64,000 bases of DNA, taken from the NCBI RefSeq assembly GCF_009646335.1, contig NZ_WJBU01000015.1:62001-126000 (forward strand), given 5' to 3'. Below the pieces are notes generated by a model that saw only the letters and a program-made list of their open reading frames with translations, was not told the origin of the DNA and made no database searches. The position numbers and the translations under genes were made by a program. Source of the stretch: Caenimonas koreensis DSM 17982 (GTDB lineage Bacteria; Pseudomonadota; Gammaproteobacteria; Burkholderiales; Burkholderiaceae_C). Shown piece after piece: positions 56,117 to 64,000 of the stretch (positions within the stretch are counted from its first letter, which is position 1; every line of letters begins with the position of its first letter).

Positions 56117-57073
56117 ATGGAAAACAAAGCTCATGCACTTGCAGCTGGTATCTTCGTTGTCGCGGTGACGGCGCTGCTGGTCATGCTGGCAGCCTGGCTC
56201 ACGCGCGACACGGGCGAGCGCGACACTTACGAGATTTCCACGCGTGAGACGGTGTCGGGCCTGCAGTCGCAGGCGGCAGTGCGTTATCGCGGCGTCGATG
56301 TGGGCAAAGTCTCGGCGATCAGCTTTGACCCGAAGGCCGTTGGCAACGTGCTCATTCGCCTTGAGGTCGATCACGAAGCGCCTGTGACCACGGAGACGTT
56401 TGCACAGCTGAGCTATCAAGGTGTGACGGGGCTGGCCTTCGTGCAACTCGACGACAGCGGCAAGGCAGCCAAGCGGCTTGGGCCCGACAACGCCAATCCG
56501 CCGCGCATTCCGCTGCGCCCGAGCCTGCTGTCGAAGCTGTCGTCACGCGGCGAAGAGATCCTCGACAAGGTGGAAAAGGCCGTGACGCGCGTCAACCAGG
56601 TGCTCGACGAGCCGAACCAGAAGAAGTTCGCCGTGATGCTCGACAACCTTGGCATCGCTGCGGGCGATGCGAGCCAGCTCGCCAGGCGGCTGGACAACAC
56701 GGTCACCAAGGGCGTGGACCCTGCCATCGCCGAAGCGCGCACGACGATGAAGTCGTTGCAGGGCACTGCCGATGAAGTGGGCAAGACCGCTGCGGACTTC
56801 GGCAAGACCGCGCGGCGCCTGAATGAGAAAGACGGGCCGATCGACCGTATTGCACAAGGTACGGAGTCACTGTCGCATGCGGCCGACTCGTTCAACGCCT
56901 CGACGCTGCCACGCGTCAACCGCGTGACTGAAGACACCTCGCGTGCCGTGCGCCAGCTCGGCCGCGCGGCCAACAGCATTCGCGACAATCCACAGTCGCT
57001 GATTTACGGCAACGGGCCGGTCGAGCCCGGGCCGGGTGAGCCAGGCTTCACGCCACCGGGGAGCGGGAAATGA
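56117..57073 (+). CDS. MCE/MlaD family lipid-binding protein
   Basis: 318 residues. One N-terminal membrane helix (about 7-27) and a single MCE domain at about 40-120 (SGLQSQAAVRYRGVDVGKV) followed by a long helical C-terminal region. The family forms hexameric rings carrying phospholipid across the periplasm. The C-terminal extension is longer than in MlaD of Escherichia coli (about 180 residues) and more like other proteobacterial MCE systems. Confidence 0.92.
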   Translation: MENKAHALAAGIFVVAVTALLVMLAAWLTRDTGERDTYEISTRETVSGLQSQAAVRYRGVDVGKVSAISFDPKAVGNVLIRLEVDHEAPVTTETFAQLSYQGVTGLAFVQLDDSGKAAKRLGPDNANPPRIPLRPSLLSKLSSRGEEILDKVEKAVTRVNQVLDEPNQKKFAVMLDNLGIAAGDASQLARRLDNTVTKGVDPAIAEARTTMKSLQGTADEVGKTAADFGKTARRLNEKDGPIDRIAQGTESLSHAADSFNASTLPRVNRVTEDTSRAVRQLGRAANSIRDNPQSLIYGNGPVEPGPGEPGFTPPGSGK

Positions 57074-57741
57074 GCGAAATGAGCAAGACCACCAACTCGG
57101 TCGCTGGCGGGTTGGAGACTGTGACGAAACTCGTTGCGATCGCCTGTGTTGCGTTGCTCGCGGCCTGTGCGACGCCTGACAAGCCGACGCGCGCCACGGT
57201 CTATGACTTCGGCCCGGGCGTCGCTTTCGGGGCGCCGACTGCCTCGACCACGCAGCCAGCGCTCGTGCTCGGCGACATCGACGCCACCGGTGCGCTGGAC
57301 AGCAACTCGATCAACTATCGGCTGGGCTATGCCGATGAGAACCAGCTGCGCCCGTATTCGCAGGCGCGCTGGAGTGCGCCGCCGCCGCAGCTGATCCGCC
57401 AGCGCCTGCGCGAGCAGTTGGGCCGTGAGCGCGCCATCCTGGACTTGAACGAAAGCGCTGCGCTCGCACGAGCTGCCGGTGTGCAGCCGCGCGTGCTGCG
57501 GGTGGATCTTGAGGAGTTTTCGCATTTCTTTGAATCAGCTGCACAGAGCTATGGCTTGATTCGCCTGCGCATCACGCTGATGGAGAACACGGCGGGCGGG
57601 GAGCGCCTGGTGGGGCAGCGAACAGTGGTGGCCCGTGTACCCGCGGCAACCCCCGATGCAAGCGGCGGCGTGAAGGCCATGACGGCAGCGACGGACGCTG
57701 CGTCGCTCGACATCGCCAAGTGGCTCGCGCAGCAGCGCTGA
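57070..57741 (+). CDS. ABC-type transport auxiliary lipoprotein (PqiC-like)
   Basis: 223 residues. A lipoprotein signal ends with the lipobox LLAAC at about residue 34. The mature part matches ABC_trans_aux proteins such as PqiC/YmbA (LVLGDIDATGALDSNSINYRLGY, then PYSQARWSAPP). It overlaps the MCE gene by ATGA. It is expected to sit in the outer membrane and receive the MCE conduit. A second ATG at 57079 is possible. Confidence 0.87.
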   Translation: MSEMSKTTNSVAGGLETVTKLVAIACVALLAACATPDKPTRATVYDFGPGVAFGAPTASTTQPALVLGDIDATGALDSNSINYRLGYADENQLRPYSQARWSAPPPQLIRQRLREQLGRERAILDLNESAALARAAGVQPRVLRVDLEEFSHFFESAAQSYGLIRLRITLMENTAGGERLVGQRTVVARVPAATPDASGGVKAMTAATDAASLDIAKWLAQQR

Positions 57742-57768
57742 GCCAGCCGGATCTCCAAGGCGTCTCAC

Positions 57769-58335
57769 ATGGCAGTCACCGACACGCTCGAAGCGCAAAT
57801 GGCCAGGCGAGGCCTGGAGATGCTTGGCGCGTGCCACAAGCTGTCTGACCAGCATGAGCTGCTGCTGGTGTCCGCGCTCCTGCGCGACTTCACGGCAGCT
57901 GAAGCCGACCAACTCGGCTCGACGATGCTGAAGATTCGGGCGCGGCCGGGCCAGTTGCTCATCGCCGAAGGGGAGTCGAGCGACTGGATGATGTTGCTGC
58001 TCACTGGCACGGTCGATGTGGGCAAGCGCCGCATCGGCGCCGATCCTGAATCGCAGGATCCGCACGATGTGACGCGTCTGGCGGTGCTCAAGGAAGGCGC
58101 CGTGATCGGCGAGATGTCCATGCTCGACGGCGAGCCGCGTTACGCGAGCTGCTGGGCATTGAGCGAAGTCGAGGCGGCCGTGCTCTCGCGTGGCGCCGTC
58201 ACGCAGCTGATCAACCTGCAGCCCGCTGTGGGCGCGAAGCTGCTCGTGAAGCTGACGCAGTTGCTGGCGCAACGGCTGCGCAACACCAGCAGCCAGCTGG
58301 TCAAAGTGCTCACCAAGCAGGACGCAGCTACCTAG
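57769..58335 (+). CDS. Cyclic nucleotide-binding domain protein without DNA-binding domain
   Basis: 188 residues. A Crp-type cNMP-binding domain covers about 38-160, with GQLLIAEGESSDWMMLLLTG and the phosphate-binding loop near GAVIGEMSMLDGEPRYASC. There is no helix-turn-helix, so it is not a complete transcription factor. It follows the lipid-transport lipoprotein by 27 bp and may sense membrane or nucleotide signals. It converges on and overlaps marC by 8 bp. Confidence 0.8.
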   Translation: MAVTDTLEAQMARRGLEMLGACHKLSDQHELLLVSALLRDFTAAEADQLGSTMLKIRARPGQLLIAEGESSDWMMLLLTGTVDVGKRRIGADPESQDPHDVTRLAVLKEGAVIGEMSMLDGEPRYASCWALSEVEAAVLSRGAVTQLINLQPAVGAKLLVKLTQLLAQRLRNTSSQLVKVLTKQDAAT

Positions 58336-58966
58336 CGAGGCCCGGGAAGAGTTTCACCAGGCCGAGCGCCATCACTTCCACGGCGAGCGCCGCGAGGATC
58401 AAGCCCATCAGTCGCGTCATCACATTGATACCGGTTTTGCCGAGCACGCGGGCTATCGGGTCTGCGAGCGCAAAGCAGATGGCCGTTGCCAGGCCGATCA
58501 CCACGCCGTAGCCCACCAGCATCGACAGCTGCAGGATGTTCTGCGCTTTCTCGGCGTAGATCACCACGGTGGACATCGTCGCGGGGCCGGTGAGCAAGGG
58601 AATGGTGAGGGGCACCACGGCGATGCTTGCGCCCATCGCCGCTTTTTGCGCGCCGTCTTCGAGTTCGTTGGTCGAGGGCTTTGCTTCGGCCGGCTTGGCG
58701 TTCAGCATGTTCATCGAACTGATAAGCAGCAGCATGCCGCCGCCGACTTGAAAGCTCGCGAGCGAAATGCCAAAGAAGTCGAGGATCTGCAGGCCCAGCA
58801 GGGCGCTCGCCGCGATCACCAGGAATGCGCTGAACGATGCCACGACCACCGTACGCCGGCGCTGCGCGCGCGAGAAGCCCTGCGTGTAATGAATGAAGAA
58901 GGGCACGATCGCCAGCGGATTGACGACCGCCAGCAGCGTGATGAGGGGCTTGAAGTCGACGGCCAT
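58328..58966 (-). CDS. MarC family integral membrane protein
   Basis: 212 residues with six membrane helices; starts MAVDFKPLITLLAVVNPLAIVPFF, with the conserved VPLTIPLLTGPATMSTVVIYA. The family's function is unknown; it is not required for multiple antibiotic resistance despite the name. Its ATG overlaps the stop of the SDR gene (ATGA), so the two are coupled. Confidence 0.9.
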   Translation of the reverse strand: MAVDFKPLITLLAVVNPLAIVPFFIHYTQGFSRAQRRRTVVVASFSAFLVIAASALLGLQILDFFGISLASFQVGGGMLLLISSMNMLNAKPAEAKPSTNELEDGAQKAAMGASIAVVPLTIPLLTGPATMSTVVIYAEKAQNILQLSMLVGYGVVIGLATAICFALADPIARVLGKTGINVMTRLMGLILAALAVEVMALGLVKLFPGLAR

Positions 58967-59712
58967 CAGCGCCCTCCGGATACGTCGACGAGCGACATCG
59001 TGGTGTAGCTGGCGTCTGGCGAGAGCAGCCACACGATGGCCTGCGCCACCTCGAGCGCGGTGCCGCCGCGCTGCATCGGCACCTGGTGTGCCAGTTGCGC
59101 CACCCGGTCGGGGATTCCGCCGGAAGCGTGGATGTCGGTTTCAATCAGGCCCGGGCGCACAGCGTTCACGCGGATGCCTTCGGCAGCGACCTCTTTCGCG
59201 AGACCGACAGTGAATGCATCGATGGCACCTTTGGCTGCGGCGTAGTCCACGTATTGCCCGGGCGCACCCAGGCGCGACGCGGCACTCGACACATTGACGA
59301 TGGCGCCGCCGCGGCCGCCGTGCAGTGTGCTCATGCGCCTGACCGCCTCGCGCGCGCAGATGATCGAGCCGATGACGTTGATGTCGAACATGCGGCGCAG
59401 GCGCTCGTGGCTCATTTCATCGACGCGCGACTTCATGTCAACCACGCCCGCGTTGTTCACGAGCGCCGTGAGGGGCCCGAGTTCACGGTCGACGTGTTCG
59501 AACAGGGCCATCACCTGGTCTTCATGGGCGACGTCGCCCTGCATCGCGATCGCCCTGCCGCCGATGGCGCGGATGCTCGCGACGACCTCATCCGCGGCGT
59601 GGCGATTGGTGGCGTAGTTCACCGCGACGGCGTAGCCCTTTTCAGCGGCGAGCAAGGCTGTTGCCGCGCCGATGCCCCGGCTCGCGCCTGTCACCAATAG
59701 CACTTGATCCAC
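58966..59712 (-). CDS. Short-chain dehydrogenase/reductase
   Basis: 248 residues with a complete SDR set: TGASRGIG near residue 8, NNAG, catalytic Ser in VSSAAS and Tyr-x3-Lys in YAAAKG, and NAVRPGLIETDIH. Typical of glucose/3-oxoacyl-ACP-reductase-like SDRs. The substrate is unknown. Divergent from the dienelactone hydrolase gene. Confidence 0.9.
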   Translation of the reverse strand: MDQVLLVTGASRGIGAATALLAAEKGYAVAVNYATNRHAADEVVASIRAIGGRAIAMQGDVAHEDQVMALFEHVDRELGPLTALVNNAGVVDMKSRVDEMSHERLRRMFDINVIGSIICAREAVRRMSTLHGGRGGAIVNVSSAASRLGAPGQYVDYAAAKGAIDAFTVGLAKEVAAEGIRVNAVRPGLIETDIHASGGIPDRVAQLAHQVPMQRGGTALEVAQAIVWLLSPDASYTTMSLVDVSGGR

Positions 59713-59849
59713 TGCGTTCTCCTTCTGGCTGCGGGGACATTACAGCAAACTCGGCACGCCGGCGTCATAGGCGGTACCTTGACGCGCCGCGCCAGCAGCG
59801 AAATCATCAGCGGCACACTTGCACGCCAATTCATCAGGAGCAACGCGAA

Positions 59850-60533
59850 ATGGGATCTCTCATCGAACTCAAGGCCGCCGACGGCATGGTTGTGCCCGCT
59901 TACCTTGCGCAGCCTGCTGGCAAGGCCCGGGGTGCTGTCGTGGTTCTGCAGGAAATCTTCGGCGTCAACTCGCACATTCGCTCTGTGGCCGATGGCTATG
60001 CCGGGCAGGGCTATCTGGCGATAGCACCGGCGACGTTTCACCGTGTCAAACCTGGCGTCGAACTGGGCTACGAGGCTCAGGACATGACGGCCGGCTCGGC
60101 GTTGAAGGCGGCCGTTGAAGCGCTGCCGGCGCCAGGCGTCATGCAGGACATCCAGGCGGCGATTGGTCATGTAGCAGCTGCGGGCAAGGTGGGGATCGTC
60201 GGCTATTGCTGGGGCGGCCTGCTGACCTGGCGCGCCGCGTGCATGCTCGACGGGCTGTCCGCCGCTTCGTCCTACTACGGCGGCGGCGTCACGACGCCCG
60301 GTGAGGTGGCGCGCCAGCCGAAGGTGCCGGTGCTCGCGCATTTCGGCGACAAGGATCACTGGATTCCGCTTGATGGCGTCGAAGCTTTCAAGAGGGCGCA
60401 CCCGGAGGTTGAAGTGCATATCTACGCCGCCAACCACGGCTTCAATTGCGACCAGCGCGGCTCGTATGACGCGCCTGCTGCCAACCTCGCGCGTGAACGC
60501 ACGCTTGCTTTTTTTGCCAAGCACCTCGCGTGA
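59850..60533 (+). CDS. Dienelactone hydrolase family protein
   Basis: 227-residue alpha/beta hydrolase. The nucleophile is Cys in GYCWGG, the acid Asp in FGDKDHW and the base His in ANHGFNC, the Cys-Asp-His triad of dienelactone hydrolases. AGGAGC precedes the ATG at 59850. It begins a three-gene unit with an amidohydrolase and a GST; carboxymethylenebutenolidase activity is possible but no chlorocatechol genes are present. Confidence 0.9.
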   Translation: MGSLIELKAADGMVVPAYLAQPAGKARGAVVVLQEIFGVNSHIRSVADGYAGQGYLAIAPATFHRVKPGVELGYEAQDMTAGSALKAAVEALPAPGVMQDIQAAIGHVAAAGKVGIVGYCWGGLLTWRAACMLDGLSAASSYYGGGVTTPGEVARQPKVPVLAHFGDKDHWIPLDGVEAFKRAHPEVEVHIYAANHGFNCDQRGSYDAPAANLARERTLAFFAKHLA

Positions 60534-61405
60534 TGCGCGGCACGACCATCATTGCAGGGCTGGCAGCCGCCGTCGCGCTGTGCGGTGCGGCGCGCGCTGC
60601 CGACTACAGCGGCCCTTTGTTCGATGGCCACCTGCACTACAACGAAGAGGCGCAGTCGCCGCATCCGCTGGCCGACGTGCTCGCGCGCATGCAGCGCAAC
60701 GGCGTGAAGGCCATCGCAGCCAATTCCCGGCCCAACGACGGTACGAAGGCGCTCGCTGCTTCGCCGCAAACAAAGCAGGCCGGTGTGACGGTCGTGCCTT
60801 TCGTGCGGCTGTACCGCAACCGGGCCGACTACGACAACTGGTTTCGCGACGACACGATCTACGAGATGGTCCAGGCCGAGCTGGCGCGTGGGACAGACGC
60901 GGGGCCGTTCAAGGGTATTGGCGAGTTCCATCTGTACGACAGCGCAAATGCCAATGGCCCCGTCGCGAAGAAGTTGATGGCGCTCGCCGAGGAGCGCGGC
61001 CTGGTGGTGCTGGCGCACGTGGACGATGTGGCCATCGACTTGCTCATGGCGAACACGCCCAGCAAGGGCCAGCGCACGCGGCTGGTGTGGGCGCACACGG
61101 GCATTGGCGGTGCACCGGTGACGCGGGTCGAGCAGCTGCTGGCGAAGTACCCGCAGTTGATGGGCGAGTTGTCGTATCGCCCGGGGCTGACGTGTGACAA
61201 CGGCCAGTTGTGCCCCGAGTGGCGCGCGTTGCTGCTGAAGTATCCCGGACGCTTCATGATCGGCTCGGATACATGGGTCAATCAGCGCTGGCAGTATTAC
61301 GACGAGCTGATGAAGGGCTATCGCACCTGGCTGGGTGAGTTGCCGCCAGACGTGGCGCGAAAAATCGGCTGGGATAACGCGGCGAGCCTGTACGGGGTCA
61401 AATGA
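60533..61405 (+). CDS. Exported amidohydrolase-family protein
   Basis: 290 residues with a signal peptide (about 1-22, ending ARA). The TIM-barrel metal motif [10 protein letters not shown] (HxH) near residue 32 and later AHVDD, WAHTG and GSDTW fit amidohydrolase-2-like metal enzymes. Periplasmic location is unusual for that group. Start ATG at 60533 overlaps the previous stop; a GTG at 60530 is an alternative. Confidence 0.8.
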   Translation: MRGTTIIAGLAAAVALCGAARAADYSGPLFDGHLHYNEEAQSPHPLADVLARMQRNGVKAIAANSRPNDGTKALAASPQTKQAGVTVVPFVRLYRNRADYDNWFRDDTIYEMVQAELARGTDAGPFKGIGEFHLYDSANANGPVAKKLMALAEERGLVVLAHVDDVAIDLLMANTPSKGQRTRLVWAHTGIGGAPVTRVEQLLAKYPQLMGELSYRPGLTCDNGQLCPEWRALLLKYPGRFMIGSDTWVNQRWQYYDELMKGYRTWLGELPPDVARKIGWDNAASLYGVK

Positions 61406-62055
61406 TCAGGTTGTACTTCTATCCGGCAACAGCAGCGATGATTCCGCACATCGTGCTGGAAGAGATTGGCGAGCCCTACGAGCGCGTGCTCGTGGACCGC
61501 GCGGCCGGTGCACACAAGCATCCCGATTTTCTGGGCCTCAATCCCAACGGGCTGCTGCCCGTGTTGACCGATGGCAATCTCGTCCTCTATGAGACAGCGG
61601 CCATCGTGCTCCACCTGTGCGACATGCACCCCGGGGCCTTCCTTGCACCTGCGCTGCGCACTGCTGAACGCGCCCACTTCTACAAGTGGCTCGTGTGGCT
61701 GACCAGCACGCTGCAGACCACGCTGATTGTCTATTTTTATCCCGAGCGCTGGGTCAACGAAGGCAATGAGCAAGGTAGTGCTGAGGTGAAGGCGCAGGCG
61801 GAGATGCGGGTGGCGGCGCTGCTGGAGCAGCTCGATGCTGAACTGGCTCGAACGGGCGGCCCATGGTTCATGGGCGCGAAATACACGGCGCTCGATGCCT
61901 ATGTGTTCACGCTCTGCCGCTGGACTCGCAACTTCAGCATGCAGGCGCCAGCGCGCAGCAGGCCGCTTCTGGGGCCGTATCTCCAGCGCATGCTCGCAAG
62001 ACCTGCATTGCAGCGTGTGATTGCCCATGAGGAACTGGCGCCGCCGCTGGTGTGA
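61402..62055 (+). CDS. Glutathione S-transferase
   Basis: 217 residues. The N-terminal thioredoxin-like domain (about 1-78) contains NPNGLLPVL and the glutathione-binding ETAAI; the C-terminal helical domain contains [18 protein letters not shown]. Role in detoxification or stress is assumed. It overlaps the amidohydrolase gene by ATGA. Confidence 0.9.
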   Translation: MIRLYFYPATAAMIPHIVLEEIGEPYERVLVDRAAGAHKHPDFLGLNPNGLLPVLTDGNLVLYETAAIVLHLCDMHPGAFLAPALRTAERAHFYKWLVWLTSTLQTTLIVYFYPERWVNEGNEQGSAEVKAQAEMRVAALLEQLDAELARTGGPWFMGAKYTALDAYVFTLCRWTRNFSMQAPARSRPLLGPYLQRMLARPALQRVIAHEELAPPLV

Positions 62056-62088
62056 GTCCGGCTCGCGTCTGGTGCGCCCCTGCCGGCG

Positions 62089-63186
62089 CTATCGCTTGAC
62101 GCGTGAGATGTAGCGCATGCGCCAGAAGGCGAGCATCACGCCGATACCGATGCCGGCCATCAGCACAAATGTCATCCACATGGCGGGCGGCGAGTGAATG
62201 AGCGGCAGGAACTCGAAGTTCATGCCGAAAAAGCCGGTGATGAAATTAAGGGGCAGGAAAACGGCGGTCAAGGCCGTGAGCACGCGCATGATTTCATTGG
62301 TGCGATGCCCCAGCACCGAGAAGTGGATCTGCACTGCGGTTTCCGCGCCTTGCTCCATCCGATGCACATGGTGCAGCACGCGCTGGATGTGCTCGACCAC
62401 GTCACGCGCGCGGGCAAGCAGGGTGTCTTGTTCAGCCTGGGCCATCCAGGGCGCAGGTTGCTCTCGTTGCGCATCGAGCCACTCCATCATTGCGTCGTTC
62501 TGGCCTTCGCACAGATCCTCCAGTTTGTGCAGCGCCAGGCGTGCGGCCATCAGCGCGCTCCAGTTCGCCTCGCGAGAGCGGGGCGCCAGCAACTCGTGCT
62601 GCCAGCGGTCAAGCTCTGTGGACAGGCCTGTGCGCAGTTCAAGATAGCTGTCGACGATCAGGTTGAGCATGCGCAGCATCAGATCGGCTGGACTCGAGGG
62701 CAGGCGGCTGCGCGCCGCCGCACTGAGGCCCTCGGTGTGGATGGCATCCTGGAGATATCGCTGAACGAAGGTTTTCGCCGAATAGCATCCGGCCGGATGT
62801 ACGGTGATGAGCAACCGGTCGAAGACGACAAATCCGACGGCGCGGGTGGCGATCCGCTGGAAGGCCGCCAGCGCAGAGTTGGCGGGCGCTGCCGTATCGG
62901 ACGCGTCGCCGGTTTCGGCGTCGGTGGCCAGGCGCCGGAAGATGATCAGGTCGTAGACAGACGTGTAGTCGTAGCGCGATGGATGGTCACCGTTGCCCAG
63001 ATCCTTCAGGTGCAGGTCGAGAACGGGCGAGCCGCCCAGCGTTTGCGCTGCCGTCTGCACAGAAGCAGCCTGCTCTACCAGGGACTCGCGGTCGACGAAT
63101 ATCCAGATGAAGCCGTTGGCGGGCGCCGCGTCGGGCAGGCGCTCCAGAAAGCGCAGCGTGCCCGGTGTGAACTCGATGATCTGCAT
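62089..63186 (-). CDS. CorA/ZntB-type divalent cation transporter
   Basis: 365 residues: a long N-terminal cytoplasmic domain and two C-terminal membrane helices. The GMN selectivity motif appears in TGFFGMNFE, and the sequence before it, LTAVFLPLNF, is conserved. This is the CorA superfamily; Mg, Co or Zn could be the ion. The ATG at 63186 is preferred over a longer frame running into hemB. It lies 17 bp after hemB. Confidence 0.9.
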   Translation of the reverse strand: MQIIEFTPGTLRFLERLPDAAPANGFIWIFVDRESLVEQAASVQTAAQTLGGSPVLDLHLKDLGNGDHPSRYDYTSVYDLIIFRRLATDAETGDASDTAAPANSALAAFQRIATRAVGFVVFDRLLITVHPAGCYSAKTFVQRYLQDAIHTEGLSAAARSRLPSSPADLMLRMLNLIVDSYLELRTGLSTELDRWQHELLAPRSREANWSALMAARLALHKLEDLCEGQNDAMMEWLDAQREQPAPWMAQAEQDTLLARARDVVEHIQRVLHHVHRMEQGAETAVQIHFSVLGHRTNEIMRVLTALTAVFLPLNFITGFFGMNFEFLPLIHSPPAMWMTFVLMAGIGIGVMLAFWRMRYISRVKR

Positions 63187-63203
63187 TGGCCGGCGTCGTA
63201 CTG

Positions 63204-64000
<797 letters not shown>

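Overview
The window looks like a chromosomal segment of a GC-rich betaproteobacterium of the order Burkholderiales, most likely Comamonadaceae or a close relative. The reasons are the ribosomal protein sequences and gene order, family-restricted proteins (DUF3567, DUF4148, PhaM, the 182-residue conserved protein at 45217-45765), an extragenic repeat of a type I associate with this family, and the OxyR-RecG-UbiA arrangement. No prophage, insertion sequence or CRISPR array was found; almost everything is dense, operon-organised chromosome.

Layout. 1-3.6 kb: an AbrB-type membrane protein, DUF3567, DUF3108 and an IclR regulator. 3.6-9.6 kb: an FAH-family hydrolase, a tightly overlapping otsB-GH15-otsA trehalose operon and an enoyl-CoA hydratase. 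9.6-13.3 kb: a copper-handling set (DUF2946 protein, TonB-dependent receptor, and a YcnI-PCuAC fusion with a complete copper motif). 13.3-16.4 kb: PhaM, FIST and VirK/YbjX-family genes, the first two translationally coupled. 16.4-21.8 kb: an XRE regulator with a 21-bp dyad at its start, an LplT-PlsC lysophospholipid flippase/acyltransferase fusion, a leucine-rich-repeat protein and a DUF2145 pair. 21.8-30.4 kb: tgt-queA (queuosine), recG-oxyR-ubiA, proC, glpD. 30.4-39.5 kb: the spc and alpha ribosomal operons (rplN to rplQ, with secY and rpoA), starting from their own near-consensus promoter behind glpD, without infA, and ending in an initiator tRNA and a strong terminator.

39.6-41.9 kb is the most unusual stretch. 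It holds the ruins of a photosynthesis gene cluster: a bchI pseudogene (two nonsense codons and a frameshift), a bchD pseudogene (internal deletions and several frame changes) and, on the other strand, a high-potential iron-sulfur protein pseudogene that has lost three of its four cluster cysteines. This points to a phototrophic ancestor and recent loss.

42-49.8 kb: gph and an SDR, a DUF4148 protein, tRNA-Arg(CCG), a dihaem cytochrome c5, and an ammonium transporter with a recognisable sigma-54 promoter and NtrC-like site. Beside it, on the opposite strand, is a chain of hairpins ending in a terminator (candidate small RNA or attenuator). 48-54 kb: a GMC oxidoreductase, then an mmsA-atuA-enoyl-CoA hydratase catabolic set. 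54-58.3 kb: an MCE/Mla-type lipid transport operon whose permease carries a STAS-like domain, closing with a lone cyclic-nucleotide-binding domain protein. 58.3-64 kb: MarC, SDR, dienelactone hydrolase, amidohydrolase, GST, a CorA/ZntB transporter and the 3' part of hemB.
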